A stretch of DNA of 64,000 nt from Burkholderia sp. NRF60-BP8 (GCF_001522585.2 NZ_CP013372.1:248001-312000); one strand, 5' to 3'; numbered from the stretch's first letter, positions 9,830 through 19,293 are shown. Notes: generated by a model from the sequence alone, not told the origin. Program-made: numbers and translations.

Positions 9830-11254
9830 ATGAAATCATCCGTTCGCGCCGCGCTGTGTTGCGCATGGCTGGCGCTGAGCGTTGCCGGCACCGCGCTCGT
9901 CGTGTCGCGCGCGGCCGGCGACGCGTATGACCGCTTCTTCCAGGATTCGAGCATCGCGATACGCGTGCTCGGCCAGAAGGCCGCGCAGCACGAAGCGATG
10001 CTCGCGACGCTCGGCGCGACCGCGTTGTCCGCGCCGCCGCCGCACATGCTCGACACGCTGCGCACGCGGATGCCCCAGCTCGACGGGCTCGAGTTCCGGC
10101 CGCCGGGTGCGGGCCGGCACGATGCCAGTCTCGCCGTTCGACGCTCGCCGCCGCGCGATGCCACGATGTTCTCGATCGAATTCGCCGGCGACGGTTACTG
10201 GCTCGCCGCCGATTCCGGCTGGGCCGTGCGGATCGACCCGGGGCAACTGCTGGCGCCGGGCGACTGGCCCGATTCGCTGGCATCCGCGGCGCTGCATCTG
10301 CAAGGGCGCGCGTTCGAGCTGCTGCATCGCGACGCGCCGGCCACGCCGTTCGGCTGGACGATGCACGTCGAAAAACACCTGCCTGCACGACCGCAGGCGT
10401 ATGTGCTGACGACGACGCGCACGCTCACGGCGGCCGACCTGCCGTGGCTGTCGATCGCGCTGTGGAATGTCGTGGCCGCGCTGCTGGTGCTGGGCGCGCT
10501 CGGCGCGTGGCGGCTGCGCGACGCGCGTCGCCGCGAGCACGCCCGCGCGCGGCTCGACGGCGTGACGCGCCTCGATACGCTCGGCGAAATGGCGGCCGGC
10601 CTCGCGCATGAGCTGAACCAGCCGCTGACCGCGATCGTCACGCACACGCGCGCAGCCGAGCGGATGCTCGATACGCCGTCGGAGCGCGACAGCGTGCGCC
10701 GTGCGTTGCAGACGAGCGTCGCGCAGGCGAAGCGCGCCGCGGCGATTCTCGACCGCCTGCGCACCGCGATGACGTCGAGCCGCGACGACGCGCGCCGTGC
10801 GCTCGATCCGGACGCGCTGATGGCGTCGCTGCTGTTCCTGCACGCGGACGACGCGGCGCGCGAGCACGTCGCGCTGACGTGGCGCAACGCGGCGCCGCGC
10901 GCCCGGCCGCTGGCCGATCCGGTCGCGGTCGAGCAGATCCTGCACAACCTGATCCGCAACGCGCGCGACGCGCTGGCAGGTGCGCCGCGCGGCGAGATCC
11001 GCGTGAGCGGTGCACGCGACGGCCGGCATTACCGGTTCAGTGTGACCGACACCGGGCCGGGCGTGCCGGACGACGCGCTGCCGCGGCTGTTCGAGCCGTT
11101 CTTCACGACGCGCACGGACGGGCTCGGCCTCGGGCTGCCGTTGTGCGACACGCTCGCGCAGCGTCAGGACGGCGCGCTGACCATTCGGAACCTGCCGTCC
11201 GGCGGTGCCGAGGCGGTGCTGTTGCTGCCGATGGCGCGGGAGGGGCATGGATGA
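9830..11254 (+). CDS. Membrane sensor histidine kinase (DctB/FixL type)
   Basis: A 474-residue kinase starting at MKSSVRAAL. It has an N-terminal TM helix, a periplasmic segment of about 180 residues, a second TM near LSIALWNVVAALLVL, then HisKA with the acceptor His in GLAHELNQPLTAI, and HATPase_c with IRNARDAL, DTGPGVP and DGLGLGLPL boxes. The HELNQP form of the H-box is typical of DctB-like kinases that signal to FixJ/DctD regulators. Its last four bases overlap the start of the regulator gene (ATGA), so the two are translated together. The upstream frame extension to 9494 is arginine-rich and not credible as protein. Confidence 0.92.
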   Translation: MKSSVRAALCCAWLALSVAGTALVVSRAAGDAYDRFFQDSSIAIRVLGQKAAQHEAMLATLGATALSAPPPHMLDTLRTRMPQLDGLEFRPPGAGRHDASLAVRRSPPRDATMFSIEFAGDGYWLAADSGWAVRIDPGQLLAPGDWPDSLASAALHLQGRAFELLHRDAPATPFGWTMHVEKHLPARPQAYVLTTTRTLTAADLPWLSIALWNVVAALLVLGALGAWRLRDARRREHARARLDGVTRLDTLGEMAAGLAHELNQPLTAIVTHTRAAERMLDTPSERDSVRRALQTSVAQAKRAAAILDRLRTAMTSSRDDARRALDPDALMASLLFLHADDAAREHVALTWRNAAPRARPLADPVAVEQILHNLIRNARDALAGAPRGEIRVSGARDGRHYRFSVTDTGPGVPDDALPRLFEPFFTTRTDGLGLGLPLCDTLAQRQDGALTIRNLPSGGAEAVLLLPMAREGHG

Positions 11255-11895
11255 GCACGCATGAAGCCATGCATCCGCCGGAGGCCGGGTCCGTCGTCGC
11301 GATCGTCGACGACGACGAAGCCGTGCGCGACGGCCTCGCGCTGCTGCTGTGGACCGTCGGCTTGCGCACCCGCCGTTTCGCCGATGCGCACGCGTTTCTC
11401 GCGGAAGCCGACGACAGCACGCTCGGCTGCGTGCTGCTCGACCTGCGGATGCCGGGGATGAGCGGGCTCGACGCGCTCGATTGTCTCGCCGGCCGGCGCA
11501 TCCTGCCGGTGATCGTGCTGACCGGCCATGGCAACGTCGATGCGTGCCGGCGTGCGTTCAAGCGCGGCGCGTGCGATTTCCTGCGCAAGCCGGTCGACGA
11601 CGACGAACTGATCGACGTGGTCCAGCAGGCGCTGCGCGGGCACGCGGACCGGCGCGACGGCGACGCGGCGGAACAGGTCCGCGCGAGCCGGATGGCGACG
11701 CTGAGCGCGCGCGAGCGCGACGTGCTCGACGGCATCGTGCGCGGCGGCAGCAACAAGGCAATCGCGCGCGATCTCGGGCTGTCGCCGCGCACGGTCGAGA
11801 CGTATCGCGCGAACCTGTTCGACAAATTGCAGGTCGCGTCACTCGTCGAGCTGGTGCGCGACTACGCGGCGCTCGCGGGCGTATCGGCGACGTAG
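11251..11895 (+). CDS. FixJ/TtrR-family response regulator
   Basis: A 214-residue regulator. The receiver occupies about 15-130 with acidic pocket DDDEA, phospho-acceptor in LLDLRMPGMSG, the switch Thr in VLTGHG, and Lys in LRKPVDD. A LuxR/FixJ helix-turn-helix follows (about 150-205: LSARERDVLDGIVRGGSNKAIA and LSPRTVETYRANLFDKL). It is the cognate output of the kinase it overlaps. Targets are not visible; the carbonic anhydrase gene downstream is separated by 278 bp. Confidence 0.93.
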   Translation: MSTHEAMHPPEAGSVVAIVDDDEAVRDGLALLLWTVGLRTRRFADAHAFLAEADDSTLGCVLLDLRMPGMSGLDALDCLAGRRILPVIVLTGHGNVDACRRAFKRGACDFLRKPVDDDELIDVVQQALRGHADRRDGDAAEQVRASRMATLSARERDVLDGIVRGGSNKAIARDLGLSPRTVETYRANLFDKLQVASLVELVRDYAALAGVSAT

Positions 11896-12173
11896 CGGCG
11901 CGACGATGCCGCGGCGCAGGAGCGGAAGCGGCTCGACACGCGGTGTCCCTACGTCGTGCGATTTCGCAACGCGAGTCGGGTCGCGTCCGGCCTGACTCGC
12001 GGCAAGGACCGAATCGCGCGCCCGACCGCGATTCCCGCGCGGAACGAACGTGGGCACGTTGTGCTCCGTGATGACCGCTTACCCCGATTTTTTCCGCCAC
12101 GCCCGCGCGGCCGGTTTCGACCGACTCGCATCGAGCGTGGCATCGCTTTGTTTTTTCAGTAGAGAGCATTCGA

Positions 12174-12953
12174 ATGAATACGACCCGAATCACGATGATC
12201 CGGCTTGCCGCGGCGGCGCTGTTCGCGACGACGGCGATCGCGCCCGGCGCGCATGCGGCCGATGCGCCGGCATCGGCGCCTGCCGCGCCGACCGATCATG
12301 GCTTCGACTACGATCACCAGCGCGAGTGGCATCTCGAATCCGGCGACGCGCAGTCGCCGGTCGCGATCGATTCCGCAACGGTCAAGCGCGCGACGCGCTA
12401 CGAGGACGAGAACGTCGCGATCGACGTGCATATCGCCGACACCCGCGCGAAGGCGATCGACAACGGCCATACGATCCAGATCGTGCTGGCCGGCGGCAGC
12501 GCGACGATCCGCGGGCGGCATTTCCGGCTTCAGCAGATTCATTTCCACGCGCCGGCAGAGCATACGCTCGACGGTCGCAGCTATCCGATCGAGGGGCATT
12601 TCGTGTTCCGCTCGCAGGACGGGCGGCTGGCCGTCGTCGCGGTGTTTTATCGCACCGGCAGCGAGAACGCGCAGTTCGCGGCGGTGATGGATGCGCTGCG
12701 CGGCGCGGATACCGCGAGCGTGCCATCGTTCCACGCAGCCGCGCTGATGCCGAGCAGAGTGAAAACCTACTACCACTACCTCGGTTCGCTCACGACGCCG
12801 CCGCTGACCGAGAACGTCGAATGGTACGTGCTGGACGAGCCGGTCGAGTTGTCGGCGGACGACATCACCGCATTCCGGATGCGTTACTCGCACAACGCGC
12901 GCGTGGTTCAACCGTTGAACGGCCGGCCGCTGCTGCGTTACGACGCGAAGTAA
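12174..12953 (+). CDS. Periplasmic alpha-carbonic anhydrase
   Basis: A 259-residue zinc enzyme that interconverts carbon dioxide and bicarbonate. A signal peptide ends near GAHAAD (about residue 29). The zinc ligands are visible as the two His of QIHFHAPAEH and the His of EGHFVFRS, and the TTPPLTE motif of the family is present near residue 205. Length fits secreted bacterial alpha enzymes. It is probably monocistronic, since a perfect 26-nt palindrome follows the stop codon. Confidence 0.94.
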   Translation: MNTTRITMIRLAAAALFATTAIAPGAHAADAPASAPAAPTDHGFDYDHQREWHLESGDAQSPVAIDSATVKRATRYEDENVAIDVHIADTRAKAIDNGHTIQIVLAGGSATIRGRHFRLQQIHFHAPAEHTLDGRSYPIEGHFVFRSQDGRLAVVAVFYRTGSENAQFAAVMDALRGADTASVPSFHAAALMPSRVKTYYHYLGSLTTPPLTENVEWYVLDEPVELSADDITAFRMRYSHNARVVQPLNGRPLLRYDAK

Positions 12954-12958
12954 GCGCC

Positions 12959-12984
12959 GCGCCTCCGTAGCGCTACGGAGGCGC
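12959..12984. terminator. Perfect palindrome after the carbonic anhydrase gene
   Basis: A 26-nt perfect inverted repeat (halves 12959-12971 and 12972-12984, centre GTAGCGCTAC) sits 6 bp past the stop. It has no following T run, so it may act as a 3' stabilising hairpin or a weak terminator, or as a protein-binding site upstream of the outer-membrane protein gene. Confidence 0.5.
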
Positions 12985-13067
12985 CACCCGTTCGCGTACG
13001 GGTTCAGCGTGCATGACGAATTTCCTACGATGGCGTGATCTCCTCTCATCGTTCAGGAAGTCACGTC

Positions 13068-13778
13068 ATGATCAAGTCTATCGCCCTCCCGTCGTCGCTC
13101 GCACTGCTGTTCTCGGGCGCGGCATTCGCCGATACGGTCGCACCGGAAACGAAAAAGCAGGACCCGAGCGACGCGGGTTACTACGCGACCGCGCGCGTCA
13201 TCGGCGCGTTTGACAACGCCGTGAACATGGAGCTGACGAGCCCGCGTGTGACGAGCCGCATCGGCGGCCCGGACGGGCAGGATCGCGTGACGGGCTCGGT
13301 CGCGGGCGGCTACCAGTTCGGTAACGGCTGGCGCGCGGAAGGCGAATACGTGTTCAAGCGCTCCGGCAACTTCGTCAGCTACTGGGCGCCGTTCGACGCG
13401 AACGCGAACGAATTCCATGTGTCGTCGCAGCGGCTGATGCTCAACGGCTATCGCGACTTCGACCTGGGGCGTGGTTTATCGGTGTACGGCACGCTCGGCG
13501 TCGGTGTCGCGATCGTGTCGGCCGAAGGCTGGCAGGGCAACGACACGCGTCGCTTCGCGTCGAAGACGCAGACCAACCTCGCGTATTCGGCCGGCGCGGG
13601 CGTGAGCTATGCGATCAACAAGCGTTTCACGATCGACGTCGGATATCGCTATGTCGACATGGGCAACGTCGAGACGGGCTTCAACACGTTCGTGAACCGC
13701 GTGTCGGCGCGCGACGAGCAACTGAAGTCGAAGCTGTCGTCGAACGAAGTGTTCATCGGGCTGCGCGGGCGGTTCTGA
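13068..13778 (+). CDS. Outer-membrane beta-barrel protein (opacity/OmpA-barrel-like)
   Basis: A 236-residue protein with a signal peptide cut after GAAFA, alternating hydrophobic strands and a C-terminal Phe (GLRGRF) recognised by the BAM machinery. Strand patterns such as GYQFGNGWRAEGEYVFKR and FTIDVGYRYVDMGN match eight-stranded COG3637-type barrels. The start at 13068 is preferred because a CAGGAAG ribosome site precedes it and the signal peptide begins there. Function is unknown; small barrels of this type act in adhesion or envelope stability. Confidence 0.85.
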   Translation: MIKSIALPSSLALLFSGAAFADTVAPETKKQDPSDAGYYATARVIGAFDNAVNMELTSPRVTSRIGGPDGQDRVTGSVAGGYQFGNGWRAEGEYVFKRSGNFVSYWAPFDANANEFHVSSQRLMLNGYRDFDLGRGLSVYGTLGVGVAIVSAEGWQGNDTRRFASKTQTNLAYSAGAGVSYAINKRFTIDVGYRYVDMGNVETGFNTFVNRVSARDEQLKSKLSSNEVFIGLRGRF

Positions 13779-13927
13779 GCGCCACGCGGTCTTGTCGCGA
13801 ACGCGCGGCGTCGCGCGTTCGTTTCCGCAACTGTGAGGCCGCGCATCGGTATCCGGCCGGAACGTGCGATGGCGCATCGTGAAGGGGCCGGAAACGAAAT
13901 TGCGTCGACGCGCATCGTTGCCGCTCG

Positions 13928-13948
13928 AATAAGCCCAGTCCGATTTAC
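13928..13948. promoter_or_regulatory. Recurrent CCCAGTCYGA motif, copy 3
   Basis: AATAAGCCCAGTCCGATTTA matches the copies at 5124 and 9524 with one change in the core. It lies about 100 bp upstream of the gene starting at 14045. Confidence 0.35.
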
Positions 13949-14044
13949 TCGGGATATCCCCTACGGCGATACTCGAAGCCAATCAATTTACTCACGGGAG
14001 CACGGATTGGCGCGGCGGATGTCGGGCGATCCGTCGTCGACATC

Positions 14045-14887
14045 ATGGGCATGCAAGACATCGAAGGACGCTTCGCGTTGCCGCTCGTGCGGCCTTTTTC
14101 AGATCTGCCGCCGCCGTTCGGGCGCCGCCGCAGGCCGTTCGTCACAAGCAGGCAGCCGAAGCCGGGCGTGTTCGACCTGAGCGGCACGCGCGAGGCGCCG
14201 GTGCCCGCCGCCGTGCGCGCGGCGGATTTCGGTTCGGACAACAAGCCGTGGGTGAAGCCGCGTCCGGCACGCCGGGGATGGCAGCCGACGGTGCTGACGC
14301 TGGTGGCCGGTCTCATACTGGGTTCCGTGGGCCTGGCGGGCGCGCACGCGTTTCATGGCGGCAGGCGCGCCCCGGCGCGAAACACCGTTTATCAGGCGGC
14401 GATCGCGACGACGCCGGCCCGGAGCGAGACGGCACCCGTGATCGTGCCTGCTGACCCGGACGACGCGCCGGGCACTGCAGCCGCGGCGGCTGCCGCGGTA
14501 ATCGGCGCACGGGCGGCCGCACGCGATGAAGCCGCGCCGATGCCGGGTGCATCGGCCGCGACGCCTTCCGAGCGGAAATCCGCGAGCACGGCGCGCAGGA
14601 AATCGGTGCGCCCGGAAACCGCGCGCGAGCGTCTCGCCGCGGCGGCTCCCGCGTCGGGCGCGGCATCGCGCACGCATGCCGAGCGTCAGGACGACGCATC
14701 GTCGGCCGCGTCCCGGCCGGCTCATGCCGCCGTCGGCATGACCGCCTCGGAGTTCAAGCAATGGCTCGCCGAAACGCGCGAGCCGGCGCGTGCGGCATCG
14801 GCCGACGTGTCGCCGGGCACGGATCTGCAGGTGGCGTTGCCGAGTCACACCCGTCTCGTCGAAGCCGGTAGCGCAGGTACGCAATGA
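14045..14887 (+). CDS. Hypothetical single-pass membrane protein
   Basis: A 280-residue protein with a basic cytoplasmic N-terminus, one transmembrane helix around 81-99 (VLTLVAGLILGSVGLAGAHAF) and a low-complexity Ala/Pro/Arg-rich periplasmic tail. There is no recognisable domain. Its stop overlaps the start of the MarC-family gene by four bases, so the two are translationally coupled. A second ATG six bases downstream is an equally possible start. Confidence 0.6.
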   Translation: MGMQDIEGRFALPLVRPFSDLPPPFGRRRRPFVTSRQPKPGVFDLSGTREAPVPAAVRAADFGSDNKPWVKPRPARRGWQPTVLTLVAGLILGSVGLAGAHAFHGGRRAPARNTVYQAAIATTPARSETAPVIVPADPDDAPGTAAAAAAAVIGARAAARDEAAPMPGASAATPSERKSASTARRKSVRPETARERLAAAAPASGAASRTHAERQDDASSAASRPAHAAVGMTASEFKQWLAETREPARAASADVSPGTDLQVALPSHTRLVEAGSAGTQ

Positions 14888-15552
14888 CGTTCGACCGCCT
14901 GATCCCCGAAATCCTGTTCGGCTTCATGGGCCTCGTCGGCATCATCAATCCGTTCGGGATGGCATTCGTGTTTCTCGAGCGCACGCAGTCGCTGACCGAG
15001 CCCGAACGCGCGCTGCTGTCGAAAAAGCTCGGGCGAAACGTTTTCTTCACGCTGCTCGTGATCTTCTTCGTTGGCGCGCCGATGCTGAACTTCTTCGGCA
15101 TCTCGATGGAAGCGTTGCGAATCGGCGGCGGCTTCGCGGTGGCCGTGGCCGGCTGGTCGATGCTGAATGCGCCGGATGTCTCGACCGACGCGTCGATGGC
15201 GCAGGGCAGCGATTTCCCGAATATGATGTCGCGCGCGTTTTTTCCGATGACGGTGCCGCTCACGATCGGCCCCGGCTCGATCGCGGCCGGTATCGCGCTG
15301 CATGCGAACCGTTCGCACGGCGTGAAGGATTATGTGCTGTCCGGCGTGATCTCGGTGGCGGTCGCGGCGCTGGTCGCGTTCGCGATCTGGCAGATCTACA
15401 GCCGTGCGACGACGCTGGCGCGCTATCTCGGCAGCGAAGGGACGAAGGTCGCGATGCGCGTCTCCGCGTTCCTGCTGCTGTGCGTGGGCGTGCAGATCAT
15501 GCTGACGGGATTGGCGGCATTCGCGCAGATGCTGGGCGGGCACGCGGGGTGA
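14884..15552 (+). CDS. MarC/UPF0056-family integral membrane protein
   Basis: A 222-residue protein with about six transmembrane helices; the opening FGFMGLVGIINPFGMAFVFL, with its conserved NPFG, and the later PMTVPLTIGPGSIAAG segment are hallmarks of the MarC family. Transport activity has been proposed for the family but not proven, and early links to multiple antibiotic resistance were not upheld. It overlaps the upstream gene by four bases. Confidence 0.88.
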   Translation: MTFDRLIPEILFGFMGLVGIINPFGMAFVFLERTQSLTEPERALLSKKLGRNVFFTLLVIFFVGAPMLNFFGISMEALRIGGGFAVAVAGWSMLNAPDVSTDASMAQGSDFPNMMSRAFFPMTVPLTIGPGSIAAGIALHANRSHGVKDYVLSGVISVAVAALVAFAIWQIYSRATTLARYLGSEGTKVAMRVSAFLLLCVGVQIMLTGLAAFAQMLGGHAG

Positions 15553-15868
15553 GGGATCCCGGCAACGGCCGATCACGCGTCTGAACCGCGTGGGAGCATG
15601 AATTTCTCGAGTCGATTGTTGCTGACGTCGGTGTGTTCGTGCGTCAAATCCGATCAGGGGCCGCCATGCGAACCAGCGTGACGAGCGATTGACGACGATC
15701 TTGATACGAAAGCCCTCCAGGTAGCCGAACCCGGAATGGACAAGGCTGATTTGTTCCGAGAGGCAATCAAGACGTTCGTGCGTGTCCGGGAGATCTTGCC
15801 GATGCTGCCCGTCGCATTACGCCAGCGACGACGGAAGCTACTCGGGACAGGCCTGATTCTTGCCGCGG
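15553..15868. other. Convergent intergenic region
   Basis: Between the forward MarC gene and the reverse ion-channel gene. A short forward frame from 15736 ([15 protein letters not shown]) looks briefly protein-like and then runs into the channel gene as an arginine-rich shadow, so it is at most a gene remnant. No terminator with a T run was seen. Confidence 0.4.
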
Positions 15869-16735
15869 CTATCGCGCGTGGCGACCTTTGGCGGGCACGC
15901 TGCGGTGCGCATGGGTGTCCGGCGCACGTTGCGCGGGAAGCGCGACGCCGCAGTGCGGGCAGCACGGCCCGTTGCCGTCGCTTGACCGCGTGTTCGCCCT
16001 GTTGCGCTCCATCGCCGAGGCAACGAGTTCGGCGCCCATGATCCCGGTCGGAAACGCGATGATCCCGTAGCCGAGCAGGATCGCGCAGGACGTGATCAAC
16101 CGGCCGAGCGGCGTGACGGGTGTCAGGTCGCCGTAGCCGGTCGTGCTCATCGTCACGGCCGCCCAGTAGACGCCTACCGGAATGCTCGTGATCCCGTGCT
16201 CGGGCCCTTCGACCAGAAAGATCACGGTGCCGAGAATCACGACGAGCACGAACATCCCGCCGATGAACACGAAGATCTTGCGCCGCGCGCGCGTGAGCGC
16301 CCGGATCAGCATCTGCCCTTCCTCGAGATAGATCGACAGCCCGAGGATGCGGAACACGCGCAGCAGACGCAGCAGCCGCACGTCGATCAGCGCGTGCAGG
16401 CCGGGGAAGAAGAACGCGAGATAGGTCGGCAGCACCGACACGAGATCGACGATGCCGAAGAAGCTGCGCGCATACGCGACCGGCTTCTTCGCGGTGCAGA
16501 GGCGCAGCAGATACTCGGCGGAAAACAGCAGCGTGAACGCCCATTCGGCCGCGTAGAGCGCGTGGCCGTATTGCTGGTGCAGTTCCTGCACGCTGTCGGC
16601 CATCACGACGAGCACGCTCGCGACGATGAGCACGAGCACCGCGATGTCGAGCTTGCGCAGGAACGAAGGGCGGCGCGCGACATGCGCGACGGCATCGCGC
16701 GCCGTATCGAAGGAGGACTGGATCAGCGAAATCAT
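15869..16735 (-). CDS. Voltage-gated-type potassium channel
   Basis: A 288-residue membrane protein with the six-helix ion_trans fold. S4 carries regularly spaced arginines ([14 protein letters not shown]) and the pore loop holds the TTGYGDLTP potassium selectivity filter. The C-terminus has a short cysteine pair pattern (CCPHCG) that could bind metal. The start at 16735 (MISLIQSS) is chosen because the upstream extension looks non-coding. It is a single gene transcribed away from the H-NS region. Confidence 0.92.
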   Translation of the reverse strand: MISLIQSSFDTARDAVAHVARRPSFLRKLDIAVLVLIVASVLVVMADSVQELHQQYGHALYAAEWAFTLLFSAEYLLRLCTAKKPVAYARSFFGIVDLVSVLPTYLAFFFPGLHALIDVRLLRLLRVFRILGLSIYLEEGQMLIRALTRARRKIFVFIGGMFVLVVILGTVIFLVEGPEHGITSIPVGVYWAAVTMSTTGYGDLTPVTPLGRLITSCAILLGYGIIAFPTGIMGAELVASAMERNRANTRSSDGNGPCCPHCGVALPAQRAPDTHAHRSVPAKGRHAR

Positions 16736-17066
16736 GTGCCGCAGTGTACGGACGGCATCTGGCCGGGCCAATCGGACCTGTCCGATATGAGCTGTATTAG
16801 CCGGCCTCGATCTTATTTCGTGCCCTGTTTCCACGGATGCGCCGGAAACCATCAACGTTGACGCCATGGTGCGTCCCGAGTTGGTGCCGCTCAGCCTATC
16901 GGTGCCGTTCTAAGTCTTTAACGCATGTGCTTCGCAAATTTGCACCGAGCCATATCAGTGCTCATCGAGCGTAGTCCCGAGACACTGTGCGCTGTGCCCG
17001 CTCAATGCAACTGATATGCCCTGCGCGCACGACATGAGACGGGACAGAAAACCACGCGGTGTCCCT

Positions 17067-17369
17067 CTAGACCTGTTCGATCAGGAATCGCTCGCGTTTT
17101 TTCCCCTTGATCCAGCCGGGTTCGCGACCGCGGCCACTCCACGTCGCGCCTGTTTTCGGATCGCGATACCGGGCCGGGATACGACGTTGGCCGACCTGCG
17201 GGGCGGAGGCACTGCGCCGACGCCCAAAGACCTGCTCGGGGGTCAGCGCGTATTCGGCCACACGCGCGCGAACTTCCGCGAGAACGATGTCAAGCTCAGC
17301 CAGGCGGGCCTGTTCTGCTTGTTCTCTGAGCTGTTCAGCTTGCGCCTTCAATTCGAGATACGTTGGCAT
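17067..17369 (-). CDS. H-NS-family nucleoid protein
   Basis: A 100-residue DNA-binding protein. Residues 1-50 form the oligomerising coiled coil, and the C-terminal part holds the DNA-contact segment YRDPKTGATWSGRGREPGW found in betaproteobacterial H-NS proteins (BpH3/Bv3F type). An AGGAGTC ribosome site precedes the ATG. Such proteins silence AT-rich, horizontally acquired DNA. It stands at the left edge of the mosaic region, so it may control the neighbouring accessory clusters. Confidence 0.9.
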   Translation of the reverse strand: MPTYLELKAQAEQLREQAEQARLAELDIVLAEVRARVAEYALTPEQVFGRRRSASAPQVGQRRIPARYRDPKTGATWSGRGREPGWIKGKKRERFLIEQV

Positions 17370-17701
17370 CGAATCGACTCCTATCGGATGAGCTCGCGTC
17401 GAAACTGGAAAAGATCGGCGCGTACGACCGATTAAACCGGCTCGCGAAAGCGAGGGTGCGTGCGTTCAAATGAATTGTCGCGGAAAACCTCACGCTTCTG
17501 ACCTCCATAGTCTCGTAGTTGACGATGCGTGGTTCTGCAGCAAACACTGCATCGGCTGGCCGGTGAACGATATGCGGCGACATCGCAAATCGATTGCGTA
17601 GCGATTGAGCGGGTTTTGGCGTGCGGTGTTACCGCTTTTGAGTAGGTTGATCCCGTTGAGGCTCAGTGCCGAGGTGATCATGGTCATGAAGAGGTGGACG
17701 C
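17370..17701. other. Intergenic region with possible gene remnant
   Basis: The reverse strand has a 65-codon frame at 17490-17687 whose translation (starting MTMITSALSLNGINLL) looks more natural than its surroundings, but it matches no family I know. It may be a leftover of a mobile-element gene. The promoter of the H-NS gene must also lie here. Confidence 0.35.
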
Positions 17702-18262
17702 ATGGAACGCCCCGAGAAGGCTGACTATACGAACGAGCAGTGTTCGCTGTCGCCCGACGAATGCTCGGCGCTGCAAGCGCGCGTGCGGCGAGCAGAACAG
17801 GAAGTCGGTCGATTGCACAATCGCCTTGAGCTGAAAACCCAGGAACTGGCTAACTTGACCCGTGCAATTGTCGATTCTTCCGTCAGCCATTGCGATGTCG
17901 AGGCGCGATTGCAACGCGAGCTTCACGCGGTGTGCACGGGCATGGGCGGAACCACAATGCCAATGTCTGGTTTGCCCCTTCAAGCTGATTCGCCCGGCAA
18001 GCTTGTCACGGTCGAATTGCCTTATACGACAACGATCTTGGGCGTGTTGTTCGAGAGCATGTTCACGTTTTGGGCCGATTGTGATCCTCGACGCCTGCCC
18101 AAATCGTCGACCGTGGCGCGTGCCATCGACGAGCGACTTGGGTTTTCTGCTCAGGCCAATGGCGAAGCGTCACGCAGTGCTCAGGCTTATGCATCTGCGA
18201 TTCGGCCGGACTGGGTGAAAGACACCGATCGCCGACATCATCGCGCGGGCCCGCGCATGTAG
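17702..18262 (+). CDS. Hypothetical protein with N-terminal coiled coil
   Basis: A 186-residue soluble protein. Residues 15-60 form a heptad-rich coiled coil (CSALQARVRRAEQEVGRLHNRLE); a second region, 100-165, is predicted globular (LPYTTTILGVLFESMF and DCDPRRLPKSSTVARAIDE). A strong AAGAGGTGG ribosome site supports the start. Codon use is less GC-biased than the genes on its left. I do not recognise the family; an accessory DNA-associated role is only a guess from its neighbours. Confidence 0.65.
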   Translation: MERPEKADYTNEQCSLSPDECSALQARVRRAEQEVGRLHNRLELKTQELANLTRAIVDSSVSHCDVEARLQRELHAVCTGMGGTTMPMSGLPLQADSPGKLVTVELPYTTTILGVLFESMFTFWADCDPRRLPKSSTVARAIDERLGFSAQANGEASRSAQAYASAIRPDWVKDTDRRHHRAGPRM

Positions 18263-18268
18263 CGCGTT

Positions 18269-18300
18269 CGCGCCGGGCGGGTGTGTTCAAACCCGGCGCG
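18269..18300. terminator. GC-rich hairpin between convergent genes
   Basis: A 9-bp perfect stem (18269-18277 with 18292-18300) surrounds a 14-nt loop between the forward hypothetical gene and the reverse luxI-type gene. No T run follows, so termination is only possible. Confidence 0.4.
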
Positions 18301-18417
18301 GCGCGCAATTTCGCCGAAATGCCGCCAGTTTCTGGTCGGAAACGGTGTTTGACACCGGCCAGCGGCCTTTCAATGACCGCTGGTATCGGGCGGGGGCACG
18401 GACATCGAAAGTGCGAC

Positions 18418-19074
18418 TCACGTGGGATGGGCGCCGAGCCATGTCACGGCGGCCAAAAGCTCGTGCGCGTCGCACCCCAGATTCGTGAACGTCGATCGCG
18501 TGAGTTCGATTGCGCCAATCAGGTAGGCTGGACGACCTGCGGTTTCGACAGTGTTGACGACTTGGAGCGCCAGACCGCAACGCTGGTAAAGTCGTGCCAC
18601 GGCACGTGTCATGGCACCGATGACGCATGTGGCGCCCAGTGACGCGGCGATTGCGAGAATCGAAGGAAACAGCTGCATTCCAGTTGATGCGCGCATGATC
18701 GGGTTTGCCCCGCAGCGGGCGGCAAACCGCGACAGTTCCCAGACCGTGGGTGCGCGTGGCAAGTCTAGAGCCGCTGAAGGCGCGCACAGTGTCTGGAGCA
18801 AATACGGCTGTGTGGTCGGTATCAATCGTGCACACCCGCAAATGTGCTGAGCCTGATCGACCGAGACGACGTGAATCGTACGACCCCGATCAAACTGATC
18901 CCATTCGGTCAGGCTCGTCGCGTCCGCTCCGGGTAACTGCCAACCCAGTCGACCTACAAAGACGTCGTAGCGGAACACGCCGAGGCGGCGATGCATCATG
19001 GTTGGCATGTCGTCGAAACTGCCAGCGAAGATGGATGGCACGATTTTCCCCTCAAACAAAATAGCCGATGCCAC
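18418..19074 (-). CDS. LuxI-family acyl-homoserine-lactone synthase
   Basis: This enzyme makes an acyl-homoserine-lactone signal from S-adenosylmethionine and an acyl donor. The family-invariant residues are present: Arg35, Phe39 and Trp45 (RYDVFVGRLGW), the EWDQFD acidic set (Glu57, Asp59, Asp62), Arg83 in GCARLIPT, and Glu113/Arg116 in VWELSRF. Length is 218 residues if the GTG at 19074 is used. In-frame alternatives are a GTG at 19041 and an ATG at 19008; the latter would remove the usual N-terminal strand. A lux-box-like site lies at 19100-19119. The cognate LuxR-type gene is upstream on the same strand. Acyl-chain length cannot be predicted. Confidence 0.93.
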   Translation of the reverse strand: MASAILFEGKIVPSIFAGSFDDMPTMMHRRLGVFRYDVFVGRLGWQLPGADATSLTEWDQFDRGRTIHVVSVDQAQHICGCARLIPTTQPYLLQTLCAPSAALDLPRAPTVWELSRFAARCGANPIMRASTGMQLFPSILAIAASLGATCVIGAMTRAVARLYQRCGLALQVVNTVETAGRPAYLIGAIELTRSTFTNLGCDAHELLAAVTWLGAHPT

Positions 19075-19099
19075 GCTATCAAGCGCGTGAGGTGAGGGG

Positions 19100-19119
19100 A
19101 ACTAGTTAGGTGGGGAGGT
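19100..19119 (-). promoter_or_regulatory. Lux-box-like operator upstream of luxI-type gene
   Basis: On the minus strand the site reads ACCTCCCCACCTAACTAGTT, with the CT-N12-AG spacing of lux boxes at positions 3-4 and 17-18. It matches the box at 30567-30586 at 14 of 20 positions. If bound LuxR activates from the usual position near -42, transcription would begin around 19067, which favours the GTG at 19041 or the ATG at 19008 as start codon. Confidence 0.6.
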
Positions 19120-19293
19120 GCGACGCCGATGAAGTTGACAGGACGCCCGTAGCGAGTCGCCCTCGCGACGCATGCGATTGTGCGGGCACGCGCGGGTAAG
19201 CCCGAATGTGCTGATGGCGCCACGAGTCCACAATGAGGCCGGTCGATGATGGGGCGGCCGGCAGGAACTGCCGCATACGGTCCTGCTGGCCGC

